NCBI GenBank assembly: GCA_002358895.1
Contig: DEPR01000086.1
Location: forward strand, 38,138 to 52,121
Source of the DNA: Ruminococcus sp. UBA3387
GTDB taxonomy: Bacteria > Bacillota > Clostridia > Oscillospirales > Ruminococcaceae
Reading direction: 5' to 3'
DNA length: 13,984 nucleotides
In this document: piece by piece, positions 7,172 through 13,984 of the stretch
Position numbering within the stretch: position 1 is the first letter of the stretch
How the letters are laid out: every line of letters starts with the position of its first letter
The notes under the pieces: generated by a model
The model's database searches: none
What the model was told of the DNA's origin: nothing
The model's input: only the letters and a program-made list of their open reading frames with translations
Program-made: the position numbers and the translations under genes

Positions 7172-8020
7172 ATGGCAGTAATTAAAACAGAGAATTTGTC
7201 TTATGTCTACGGTGAAGGTACACCTTTCCGTAAGGTGGCAGTTGATAATGTGAATTTGGAAATCGAAGAAGGAGAGTTTGTAGGTGTAATCGGACATACA
7301 GGCTCAGGCAAATCCACGCTTATTCAGCATTTCAACGGACTTTTACAGCCTTCATCAGGTAAGATTTATATAGACGGTGAGGAGCTTTGGCAGGATAAGT
7401 CAAGACTTCGCCCGATAAGATTTAAAGTGGGACTTGTGTTCCAGTATCCTGAGTATCAGCTGTTTGAAGAAACGGTGTATAAGGATATAGCCTTTGGTCC
7501 GAAGAATATGGGACTTGACGACGGAGAAATTGATAAGCGTATAAGAGAAACCATAAGACTTGTGGGACTGAGCGAAAATGTACTTGATAAGTCGCCTTTT
7601 GAGCTTTCGGGAGGACAGAAAAGACGTGTTGCTATAGCTGGCGTTATGGCAATGGAGCCTAAGGTGCTTATACTTGATGAGCCTGCGTCAGGACTTGACC
7701 CAAAGGGCAGGGAACAGATTTTAGGGCTTATAAGAGAGTACCATAAAGAGAAGAAGAATACCGTTTTGCTGGTGTCCCATTCAATGGAGGATGTCGCAAA
7801 GCACGCATCAAAAATTCTTGTTATGAATAAAGCAAAAGTTTTCTGTTATGATACACCAGTGAATGTGTTTCATAGAGCAGATGAGCTTCAGCAGATGGGA
7901 CTTTCAGTACCACAGATTACAAGAGTTTTCAATCGTCTGAAAGCTATGGGATATCAGATTAAAGATGATGTATATACAGTAGATTTCGGTAAAAATCTTC
8001 TGCTTGATATGTTGAAATAG
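7172..8020 (+). CDS. ecfA2: ECF transporter ATPase, EcfA2 type
   Basis: This is the second ATPase of the ECF module and would heterodimerise with EcfA1. It has 282 residues. Walker A GHTGSGKST is at 41-49, the Q-loop VFQYPEYQLFEETV at 89-102, the signature LSGGQKRR at 145-152, Walker B VLILDEP at 165-171, and the H-loop His at 203 (VSHSM). The F-Q-Y-P-E-Y-Q-L-F Q-loop is the usual EcfA2 form. It lies 4 nt after ecfA1, with its AAGGA ribosome site inside the end of that gene, so coupled translation is likely. Confidence 0.93.
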   Translation: MAVIKTENLSYVYGEGTPFRKVAVDNVNLEIEEGEFVGVIGHTGSGKSTLIQHFNGLLQPSSGKIYIDGEELWQDKSRLRPIRFKVGLVFQYPEYQLFEETVYKDIAFGPKNMGLDDGEIDKRIRETIRLVGLSENVLDKSPFELSGGQKRRVAIAGVMAMEPKVLILDEPASGLDPKGREQILGLIREYHKEKKNTVLLVSHSMEDVAKHASKILVMNKAKVFCYDTPVNVFHRADELQQMGLSVPQITRVFNRLKAMGYQIKDDVYTVDFGKNLLLDMLK

Positions 8021-8043
8021 GAATTGTTTTAGGAGGATTTACC

Positions 8044-8847
8044 TTGATAAAGGATATCACTTTAGGACAGTATTTCCCGGGAAATTCACCTGTCCACCGT
8101 TTGGATTCAAGAGTAAAAATTATACTGACAATAGTGTTTATAGTAATGCTTTTTATAGCAAAAAATATATGGGGATTGCTTGTAGGGGTAGCGTTTTCCC
8201 TTGTTACTTTTGCGATTTCCAAAATCCCTTTTAAGATGATAATTAAAAGCCTGAAGCCGATTGTACCTGTTATTATTTTTACAGCAATACTCAATTTGTT
8301 TTTTATAAGAACAGGTAATCCGTTGGTTGATTTTAAATTTATAAAGATTACAGATGACGGTATCAGCACAGCCGTGTTTATGATAATCAGAATCATCTGC
8401 CTTATTGTAGGTACTTCGTTGCTGACATATACCACATCTCCTATTGATTTGACAGATGCAATCGAAAGACTTCTATCGCCATTAAAAAAGATAAAAGTTC
8501 CCATACACGAGCTTGCAATGATGATGACAATAGCATTGAGATTTATTCCGACGCTGATAGAGGAGACTGATAAGATTATGTCTGCACAGAAAGCAAGAGG
8601 AGCAGATATGGAAACAGGCTCACTTATCCAGAGAGCAAGAGCATTGATACCTATTCTTATTCCGCTTTTTGTGTCGTCAATCAGACGTGCCGAGGAGCTT
8701 GCACTTGCTATGGAATGCAGATGCTATCACGGTGGTGAAGGCAGAACACGAATGAAACAGCTGAAAACTACGACTACTGACTATCTGGCAGTAGGTTACA
8801 CAATGGTATTTTTGGCAGGTATAATACTTGTAAACATTTATTTTTAA
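8044..8847 (+). CDS. ecfT: ECF transporter transmembrane coupling protein EcfT
   Basis: EcfT is the membrane scaffold linking the two ATPases to a substrate-binding S component. The 267-residue protein starts with TTG at 8044, 7 nt after a perfect AGGAGG (8031-8036). Hydrophobic segments lie near residues 25-58 (probably two), 72-88, 109-128 and 246-265. The cytoplasmic coupling helices carry two short basic motifs. The first is the canonical A-R-G at 184-186 (QKARGAD). The second is C-R-C at 225-227 (AMECRCYHGG), where an A-R-x form is usual; the key Arg is kept. No S component is in the window, so the substrate is unknown, and this looks like a shared (group II) ECF module. Confidence 0.92.
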   Translation: MIKDITLGQYFPGNSPVHRLDSRVKIILTIVFIVMLFIAKNIWGLLVGVAFSLVTFAISKIPFKMIIKSLKPIVPVIIFTAILNLFFIRTGNPLVDFKFIKITDDGISTAVFMIIRIICLIVGTSLLTYTTSPIDLTDAIERLLSPLKKIKVPIHELAMMMTIALRFIPTLIEETDKIMSAQKARGADMETGSLIQRARALIPILIPLFVSSIRRAEELALAMECRCYHGGEGRTRMKQLKTTTTDYLAVGYTMVFLAGIILVNIYF

Positions 8848-8859
8848 TGAGTTGGTTAA

Positions 8860-9618
8860 ATGCGGAACTTTAAAGTAAAAATGGCGTATAATGGTGCTAT
8901 GTATCACGGATTTCAAAGGCAGAACAATGCCCTTGCAGTCCAACAGGTAGTAGAGGAAGCACTTGAAACGCTGATTGGTGAAAAGATAACTATAAACGGC
9001 TGTTCAAGGACCGATGCAGGTGTCCACGCAAGGGACTTTTGTTTCAGCTTTATGACTGATAACAGTATTACCTGTAACGGGCTTGTGTTAGGGCTGAATA
9101 ATCTTTTGCCTGACGATATAGCTATACTTTCCTGTGAGGAAGCTGATTCTGACTTTCACGCAAGATTTTGCTGTAAGGGCAAGGAGTATGAATATGTTAT
9201 CCACAACAGTCGTATAAAAAATCCGTTTTATAAGGATACTGCATATAGATATTGGTATCCGATTGACGAAAAAATGCTTGATAAGGCTGCACAGGATTTT
9301 GTGGGTGAACACGACTTCAAAGCTTTCTGTTCAGCTGATTGCGACAAAGAAATTACCGTCAGAACTATACATTACTTCCACGTCAGACGTGAGGGAGATA
9401 TGGTGTATTTTAACGTTTCGGGCGACGGATTTCTTTATAATATGGTTAGAATAATGGTGGGTACACTTTTGTATATCAATGAAGGGAAAATCGGTGAAAA
9501 TGATATACCAATGCTTTTAAAGTCTATGGACAGAACTAAAGCAGGTGTTACTGTGCCACCTGAGGGGTTGTATTTGAATAAAGTCTATTACGGTAATGAA
9601 ACCGATGAAAAGGATTGA
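8860..9618 (+). CDS. truA: tRNA pseudouridine(38-40) synthase TruA
   Basis: TruA isomerises uridines 38-40 in the anticodon stem of tRNAs. The 252-residue protein has the catalytic motif CSRTDAGVHA at 48-57, with D52 the nucleophile. It also has the N-terminal Y-H-G-F-Q-R-Q segment (15-21), F-H-A-R-F (99-103), K-G-K-E-Y-E-Y (106-112) and the C-terminal GDGFLYNMVRIMVGTLL. The ATG at 8860 is 12 nt after the ecfT stop. No strong ribosome site is seen there, so translation may depend on coupling to ecfT. The ecfA1-A2-T-truA order is the same as in Bacillus and many Clostridia. Confidence 0.95.
   Translation: MRNFKVKMAYNGAMYHGFQRQNNALAVQQVVEEALETLIGEKITINGCSRTDAGVHARDFCFSFMTDNSITCNGLVLGLNNLLPDDIAILSCEEADSDFHARFCCKGKEYEYVIHNSRIKNPFYKDTAYRYWYPIDEKMLDKAAQDFVGEHDFKAFCSADCDKEITVRTIHYFHVRREGDMVYFNVSGDGFLYNMVRIMVGTLLYINEGKIGENDIPMLLKSMDRTKAGVTVPPEGLYLNKVYYGNETDEKD
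9609..9614 (+). promoter_or_regulatory. Ribosome binding site that sets the next start at GTG 9624
   Basis: AAAGGA-type sequence near the end of truA is 9 nt before a GTG at 9624. An in-frame TTG at 9615 touches this site with no spacer, so the GTG start is preferred. Confidence 0.6.
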
Positions 9619-9623
9619 CGATA

Positions 9624-10937
9624 GTGAGCAGAAGAGATAATAACGGCAGAGATGATAAGTTCAGAATAACCGTAACAAATTCCGTTGATAACGAGTTTGT
9701 AGAAGAAGAACAGCCTTTGCCAAAAAAGAAAAGGAAGAAACGCAGAGATAATGACGAAAATGTTATCAATATGATGGACATTCGTGAGGCACGAAAGAAA
9801 GAAAAGAATAAAAAACGTATAAAAAAAGCGTTGATAATACTTTTGGTTGTTGCTTTGGGTGTTACAGCTTATGTAACCCGTGGTAAATGGGTGTACAGGC
9901 TTGAGGGCATATTTGACAGAAAGCCGAAGGTTATTGTCAATGACGGTGAAAAACAAAAAGGAAATTTCCCGTTGAGTGTAAACAAAAGTAATTCAAATGT
10001 TCTGTTTACATTGGATAACAATATAATTACAGCAGATGATATAAATATTTATATTTATGATGATAACGGCAAGAAGGTAAACACCTTTGTGCATAATCTG
10101 ACAAGCCCTGTAATAAGAGTAGCAGACAGAAGAATACTTGCATTTGATAACGGTGGAAACGAGCTTAAAGTCTATAATAAGACTGATGAGATTTATACCA
10201 AAAATATCGAAGAAAGCATATTGTATGCTGAAATCTGCAAAAATGGTTATACTGCTGTTATAACCGAAACGGAAAAATACCCGTCAAGTCTTACTGTTTT
10301 TGATAACGATGGAGACGAAATTTATCGTTGGAGCAGTGGTCAGAGAATAATGGATGTATCCTTTAACGATAACGGTAACGGCTGTTATATTTCCACTTTC
10401 TCATCAAATAACGGGCTTTTGCAGTCTGAAATTCATTATGTCAAATTCAACAGCACAGAAGAAAAAATGAAGAGCAAAAAGCTGAACACACTTGTTATTG
10501 ATACTTTTGAAAACAGTAACGGTGATATCTGGGCTGTGGGAGACGACAAGTTCTATAAGATAGATGATGAGGGAGAAATTCTGCTGGAATATGAATATAC
10601 GGACGAACTTGTTTCATATTCTTTAAATGATAATATCGCATCTGTTGTGGTTGACGGAATCGGCAAAGGTAGTGGATATATTGCAATTTTTGATGCGGAT
10701 TCCGACAAAGCTGAGCCTATTATTGCAAAGTCTGAAACAGGTCTGCCTAAAAAGATTTTTACCTATGGCAGAAAGACTCTGGTGCTGAGCGACAGAGCTG
10801 TGGATGCGTTTGATGTAAGAGGCAACTGTATTGCTACCGTTGAAGCAGCTGTTGATTATACGGATTTTGCATATCTGAATGAAAATGTTTATTTTTTGGG
10901 CTATAACGAAATCAATAAAACCGAGTTCAGGAATTAA
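9624..10937 (+). CDS. Membrane-anchored beta-propeller-like protein, probable DUF5711 family
   Basis: From the GTG at 9624 the protein is 437 residues. Residues 1-68 are hydrophilic and very basic (K/R cluster at 34-41 and again 57-68) and should be cytoplasmic. A single transmembrane helix spans about 69-85 (ALIILLVVALGVTAYV). The remaining 350 residues would be outside the cell and are rich in Asp, Asn and short beta strands. Hairpin-like units recur: YDDNGKKVNTF, FDNDGDEIYRW, IDDEGEILLEY, FDVRGNCIATV. This is the look of a divergent beta-propeller. I associate the layout with DUF5711, a Clostridia family without known function; this is recalled, not searched. It begins 5 nt after truA and is followed by a CvpA-family gene 15 nt downstream, suggesting a shared envelope role. 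Confidence 0.7.
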   Translation: MSRRDNNGRDDKFRITVTNSVDNEFVEEEQPLPKKKRKKRRDNDENVINMMDIREARKKEKNKKRIKKALIILLVVALGVTAYVTRGKWVYRLEGIFDRKPKVIVNDGEKQKGNFPLSVNKSNSNVLFTLDNNIITADDINIYIYDDNGKKVNTFVHNLTSPVIRVADRRILAFDNGGNELKVYNKTDEIYTKNIEESILYAEICKNGYTAVITETEKYPSSLTVFDNDGDEIYRWSSGQRIMDVSFNDNGNGCYISTFSSNNGLLQSEIHYVKFNSTEEKMKSKKLNTLVIDTFENSNGDIWAVGDDKFYKIDDEGEILLEYEYTDELVSYSLNDNIASVVVDGIGKGSGYIAIFDADSDKAEPIIAKSETGLPKKIFTYGRKTLVLSDRAVDAFDVRGNCIATVEAAVDYTDFAYLNENVYFLGYNEINKTEFRN

Positions 10938-10952
10938 AACAGGAGGAAGCCC

Positions 10953-11822
10953 TTGTATATGAAAAGTTTTTTGGATGTCTTGGTTGTGGCAGTGCTTGCT
11001 ATAACTACTATAAACGGATATAATAAGGGCTTTGTGAGATATATTCTGGGCACATTGGGTGCGGTTGCAGTAATCGTTATTTCATTTCTTGTTACAGATA
11101 TATTTGCAAATGAGATTTATGAAAGCTTTGTGCAACCGCCTGTTACCGATTATATTGCTGAAAAAATTGAAAAAATCAGTGTTTCTGAAATGCTGAAAGA
11201 GGATATGGCAGAGGTAGGATTTGAAATTGATATTTCTGATGACAGGCTTAATGAAATGCTTGCATCTGACGGTGATATTTCAAAGGAAATATCTAAAGAA
11301 GCAAATTCTGAGGATGCCAGAGAGCTTGAAAAAGAGCTGAATATCTTTTTTGAAAAGCGTTTCCCGAACAGTCTTAACAACATTTTCGGCAAAATTGATT
11401 TTTCAAAAATCGGTGAAAAAGCCGAATACAGCCGTAATATGTCATATGACACGGTAAGAGCTTTGGCAAAGGGAGATACGGAGATTGGTGCTATGTATCT
11501 TGAGCAGAATCTTGTAAGACCTTTTGCTATGGCGTTGGTTAATATACTGATGTTTATTCTGTTATATGTGGTGCTTTCCATTGTGCTGAGAATAGTCCTT
11601 GGTGTTACGGGAGTGCTTGACTATATTCCGTTGGCTAACGGGCTTAATAAGTTTCTTGGAATAATGGCAGGATTGCTCAAAGGCTTTATTTATCTTGCTT
11701 TGATTGCAGGTGCTTTAGGCTTTGTGATTGAAGCTACAGGGGATACTATTATAAATACAGATAGAGAGATTATAGAAAAAACAATACTATTTAAGTATAT
11801 CTTCAATTTTATTTGTGGATAA
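10953..11822 (+). CDS. CvpA-family membrane protein
   Basis: The 289-residue protein has four predicted membrane segments, near residues 6-20, 28-48, 190-216 and 235-259. The N-terminal D-V-L-V-V...N-G-Y-N-K-G-F pattern and the C-terminal pair with Gly-rich GIMAGLLKGFI match the CvpA (colicin V production) family. Between the second and third helices is an acidic, probably helical region (about 60-185) that is longer than in typical CvpA proteins of about 160-180 residues. AGGAGG (10941-10946) is 6 nt from the TTG at 10953 and 12 nt from an in-frame ATG at 10959; the TTG is chosen on spacing, but the ATG is possible. CvpA proteins have been linked to envelope homeostasis, but their biochemical activity is unsettled. 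Confidence 0.8.
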   Translation: MYMKSFLDVLVVAVLAITTINGYNKGFVRYILGTLGAVAVIVISFLVTDIFANEIYESFVQPPVTDYIAEKIEKISVSEMLKEDMAEVGFEIDISDDRLNEMLASDGDISKEISKEANSEDARELEKELNIFFEKRFPNSLNNIFGKIDFSKIGEKAEYSRNMSYDTVRALAKGDTEIGAMYLEQNLVRPFAMALVNILMFILLYVVLSIVLRIVLGVTGVLDYIPLANGLNKFLGIMAGLLKGFIYLALIAGALGFVIEATGDTIINTDREIIEKTILFKYIFNFICG

Positions 11823-11837
11823 GGAAGGAGAAAATTT

Positions 11838-13984
11838 ATGTTAATGTGTTCAAGGTGTAAAAAACGACCTGCTGTGGTGTTTGTATCACAGATGAATGCC
11901 AACAATCCTAATGAAAAGCATAATGAAGGCTATTGTATGGTTTGTGCAAGAGAGCTTGGTATTTCACAGGTTGATGAATATATGAAATCAATGGGCATTT
12001 CAGATGAAGAAATTCAGGCAATGTCTGACCAGCTTATGGAACTTACAGACGGTGAGGATTTCGAGCTTGGTGGAAGCGGTACTATGCCTAATTTCCTGAG
12101 CAGTCTTTTTGGTGGCGGAAATCCTCTTGCGAACAAGATTGAAGCCTCTGAATCAAACCGCAGCTCGGGCAAATCCCAGCAGGGGGATAAGAAAAAACTG
12201 AAGTTTCTATCTAATTACTGCACCAATCTGACTGAGCGTGCAAGAGAGGGAAAGCTTGACAATATTATTGGCAGGGATAAGGAAATAGCAAGAGTTATTC
12301 ACATTCTTTCACGTCGTCAGAAGAACAACCCTTGCCTTATCGGTGAACCGGGTGTAGGTAAAACTGCCATTGCTGAGGGTATTGCTCAGAAAATCGTATC
12401 GGGTGAAGTACCATTTCATCTGAAAGACAAGGAAGTTTATCTCCTTGACCTTACAGCTCTTGTGGCAGGTACACAGTTCAGAGGTCAGTTTGAAAGCCGT
12501 TGCAAGGGGCTTGTAGAGGAAGTGAAGAATGAGGGGAATGTTATCCTCTTTATTGATGAAGTTCATAACCTTGTGGGCACAGGAGACTCAGAGGGTACAA
12601 TGAATGCTGCTAACATATTGAAGCCTGCACTTTCAAGAGGTGAGGTTCAGGTAATCGGTGCAACAACTTTCAAGGAATACAGAAAGCATATTGAAAAGGA
12701 TTCTGCACTTGAAAGACGTTTTCAGCCTGTTACTGTAACCGAGCCGACAGTTGATGACACAATCTCCATACTTATGGGTATAAAGAAATATTATGAGAAT
12801 TATCATAAAGTAAAGATAACAGACGAGTCGGTAAGAATGTGTGCTGTGCTTTCTGAAAGATATATCAATGACAGATTTTTACCTGACAAGGCTATTGATT
12901 TACTTGACGAAGCCTGTGCTTGTGCAAGTATCAGAAGCCCTGAGCTTGCTGAACTTGAGGAGCTTAACGAAGAACTTTTGAAGCACGAAAAGCTCATATC
13001 TGAATATCAATCAAGTGAAAATCCTGACTATGAGATTATCGCAACTGAAAATTCTGAGATATCGAGAATAAAGAACAGACTTGAAGAAGTTGAGCAGATA
13101 ACAAAGAATATTTATGTAACTGATGATGATTTGTCCCACGTTATTCAGCTCTGGACAGGTATTCCTGCAAACAAGATTGTGGAAACTGAATATGAAAAAA
13201 TCAGAAATCTCCAGTCGGCATTGTCTGCAAGAGTTTTGGGACAGGAGGAGGCTGTTGAAAAGGTTGCTAATGCAATCAAGAGAACAAGGGTACAGCTTTC
13301 TAAACGTCGCAGACCTGCTTCATTTATTTTTGTAGGTCCGACAGGTGTAGGTAAAACCGAGCTTGTAAAAGTGCTTGGTGAGGAGCTTTTTGATGCAACA
13401 GAGCCACTTATCCGTGTAGATATGTCGGAATTTATGGAAAAGCACTCTGTTTCTAAGCTTATCGGTTCACCTCCGGGGTATGTTGGATTTGATGAGGCAG
13501 GTCAGCTTACTGAAAAAGTGCGTCGCAGACCCTATTCCGTAGTCCTTTTTGACGAAATTGAAAAAGCTCACCCTGATGTAATGAATATACTTCTTCAGAT
13601 TCTTGATGAGGGTAAAATCAATGACTCACAGGGCAGGTCGGTTTCCTTTGAAAACACGGTTATCGTTATGACTTCAAATGCAGGGTCAACAGACAAAGAC
13701 ACAGGTGTCGGCTTTAACAAAACTGATGCAGAGGTCGCAACTGACAAGGCTATGAAGGCTTTGAGAGACTTCCTCAGACCTGAATTTCTGGGTAGAATTG
13801 ACGAAATCGTTGTGTTCAAGCCTTTGACAGAGGAAAATTATGCAGGTATTGCAGGTCTTATGCTCAACGAAATGAACGAACCTCTGGCTGAAAAGGGAAT
13901 TACTCTCAGATATGACGACGAGGCTCTCAAGCTGATTGCTCACAAGGCTTTCAACAAGAAGCTTGGTGCAAGAGATATAAGACG
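11838..13984 (+). CDS. Zinc-finger Clp/Hsp100 AAA+ unfoldase, ClpE-like (partial, 3' end off window)
   Basis: This is an ATP-dependent protein unfoldase that would feed substrates to ClpP. From the ATG at 11838 (AAGGAG 7 nt upstream) 715 codons are visible. An N-terminal four-cysteine zinc finger (C4-x2-C7 and C33-x2-C36) replaces the usual double Clp_N domain, and a linker of about 80 residues follows. AAA domain 1 has Walker A GEPGVGKT (169-176), pore loop GTQFRGQFE, and Walker B with D240-E241. A short coiled-coil middle domain (about 369-425) follows. AAA domain 2 has Walker A GPTGVGKT (500-507), pore segment GYVGFDEAGQ, and Walker B with D572-E573. A V-G-F tripeptide at 624-626 sits where ClpC/ClpE dock ClpP. 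This order is that of ClpE more than ClpC. It is the last visible gene of the run, after CvpA. Confidence 0.92.
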   Translation, partial: MLMCSRCKKRPAVVFVSQMNANNPNEKHNEGYCMVCARELGISQVDEYMKSMGISDEEIQAMSDQLMELTDGEDFELGGSGTMPNFLSSLFGGGNPLANKIEASESNRSSGKSQQGDKKKLKFLSNYCTNLTERAREGKLDNIIGRDKEIARVIHILSRRQKNNPCLIGEPGVGKTAIAEGIAQKIVSGEVPFHLKDKEVYLLDLTALVAGTQFRGQFESRCKGLVEEVKNEGNVILFIDEVHNLVGTGDSEGTMNAANILKPALSRGEVQVIGATTFKEYRKHIEKDSALERRFQPVTVTEPTVDDTISILMGIKKYYENYHKVKITDESVRMCAVLSERYINDRFLPDKAIDLLDEACACASIRSPELAELEELNEELLKHEKLISEYQSSENPDYEIIATENSEISRIKNRLEEVEQITKNIYVTDDDLSHVIQLWTGIPANKIVETEYEKIRNLQSALSARVLGQEEAVEKVANAIKRTRVQLSKRRRPASFIFVGPTGVGKTELVKVLGEELFDATEPLIRVDMSEFMEKHSVSKLIGSPPGYVGFDEAGQLTEKVRRRPYSVVLFDEIEKAHPDVMNILLQILDEGKINDSQGRSVSFENTVIVMTSNAGSTDKDTGVGFNKTDAEVATDKAMKALRDFLRPEFLGRIDEIVVFKPLTEENYAGIAGLMLNEMNEPLAEKGITLRYDDEALKLIAHKAFNKKLGARDIR

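Larger units (their letters stand above)
1611..13984 (+). other. Inferred single long transcription unit, ruvC to the clp gene and beyond
   Basis: All twelve genes from ruvC on lie on the plus strand. Intergenic gaps are 0-62 bp, with one 4-nt overlap (ruvC-ruvA). I saw no GC-rich stem followed by a T-run in any gap, so no intrinsic terminator is apparent. Internal promoters are possible, most likely in the 62-bp gap before glmM. The unit is an inference from spacing; transcript data would be needed to confirm it. Confidence 0.5.

Noticed and set aside
7959..8504. A 181-codon minus-strand open frame opposite ecfT
   Set aside because: EcfT on the plus strand has clear motifs, an AGGAGG site and operon context; the antisense product is low-complexity and unrecognisable.
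11150..11581. A 143-codon minus-strand open frame opposite the CvpA-family gene
   Set aside because: It is antisense to a well-supported coding gene, is Ser/Ile-rich as expected of a shadow frame, and has no ribosome site or family features.

Overview
The window looks like chromosome from a low-to-moderate GC Firmicute (Bacillota), most likely a gut Clostridia of the Ruminococcus/Oscillospiraceae type. The signs are strong AGGAGG-type ribosome sites, several TTG/GTG starts, a BspA-like leucine-rich-repeat secreted protein, an energy-coupling-factor (ECF) transporter core, and a zinc-finger Clp unfoldase. The family-level placement is inference from gene content only; no rRNA or other marker was available.

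Left end (1-1451, minus strand): the first 483 codons of a secreted protein with a signal peptide, eleven roughly 23-residue BspA-type leucine-rich repeats, one complete fibronectin type III-like domain and the start of a second. It runs off the window. A 193-bp divergent intergenic region (1452-1644) follows. It carries two back-to-back extended -10 promoters and an AT-rich 15-bp perfect palindrome next to the rightward promoter.

Right of it, everything reads on the plus strand to the end of the window, with gaps of 62 bp or less and no visible intrinsic terminator, so it may be one long transcription unit. The order is ruvC-ruvA-ruvB (Holliday-junction branch migration and resolution), glmM (phosphoglucosamine mutase, cell-wall precursor), an RlmI/RlmK-like SAM methyltransferase without a PUA domain, a 50-residue charged small protein, ecfA1-ecfA2-ecfT (ATPases and transmembrane core of an ECF vitamin/metal importer, with no S component here), truA (tRNA pseudouridine synthase), a membrane-anchored beta-propeller-like protein (probably DUF5711), a CvpA-family membrane protein, and a zinc-finger Clp/Hsp100 unfoldase (ClpE-like) truncated by the right edge.

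Most of this is housekeeping. The less understood parts are the DUF5711-like/CvpA/zinc-finger-Clp trio at the right end, which resembles an envelope-plus-proteolysis module, the small 50-residue protein, and the placement of ecfA1A2T-truA beside ruvCAB-glmM instead of in the ribosomal-protein region. I found no mobile element, CRISPR array, tRNA, rRNA or prophage, and no clear evidence of an undescribed defence or biosynthetic system.
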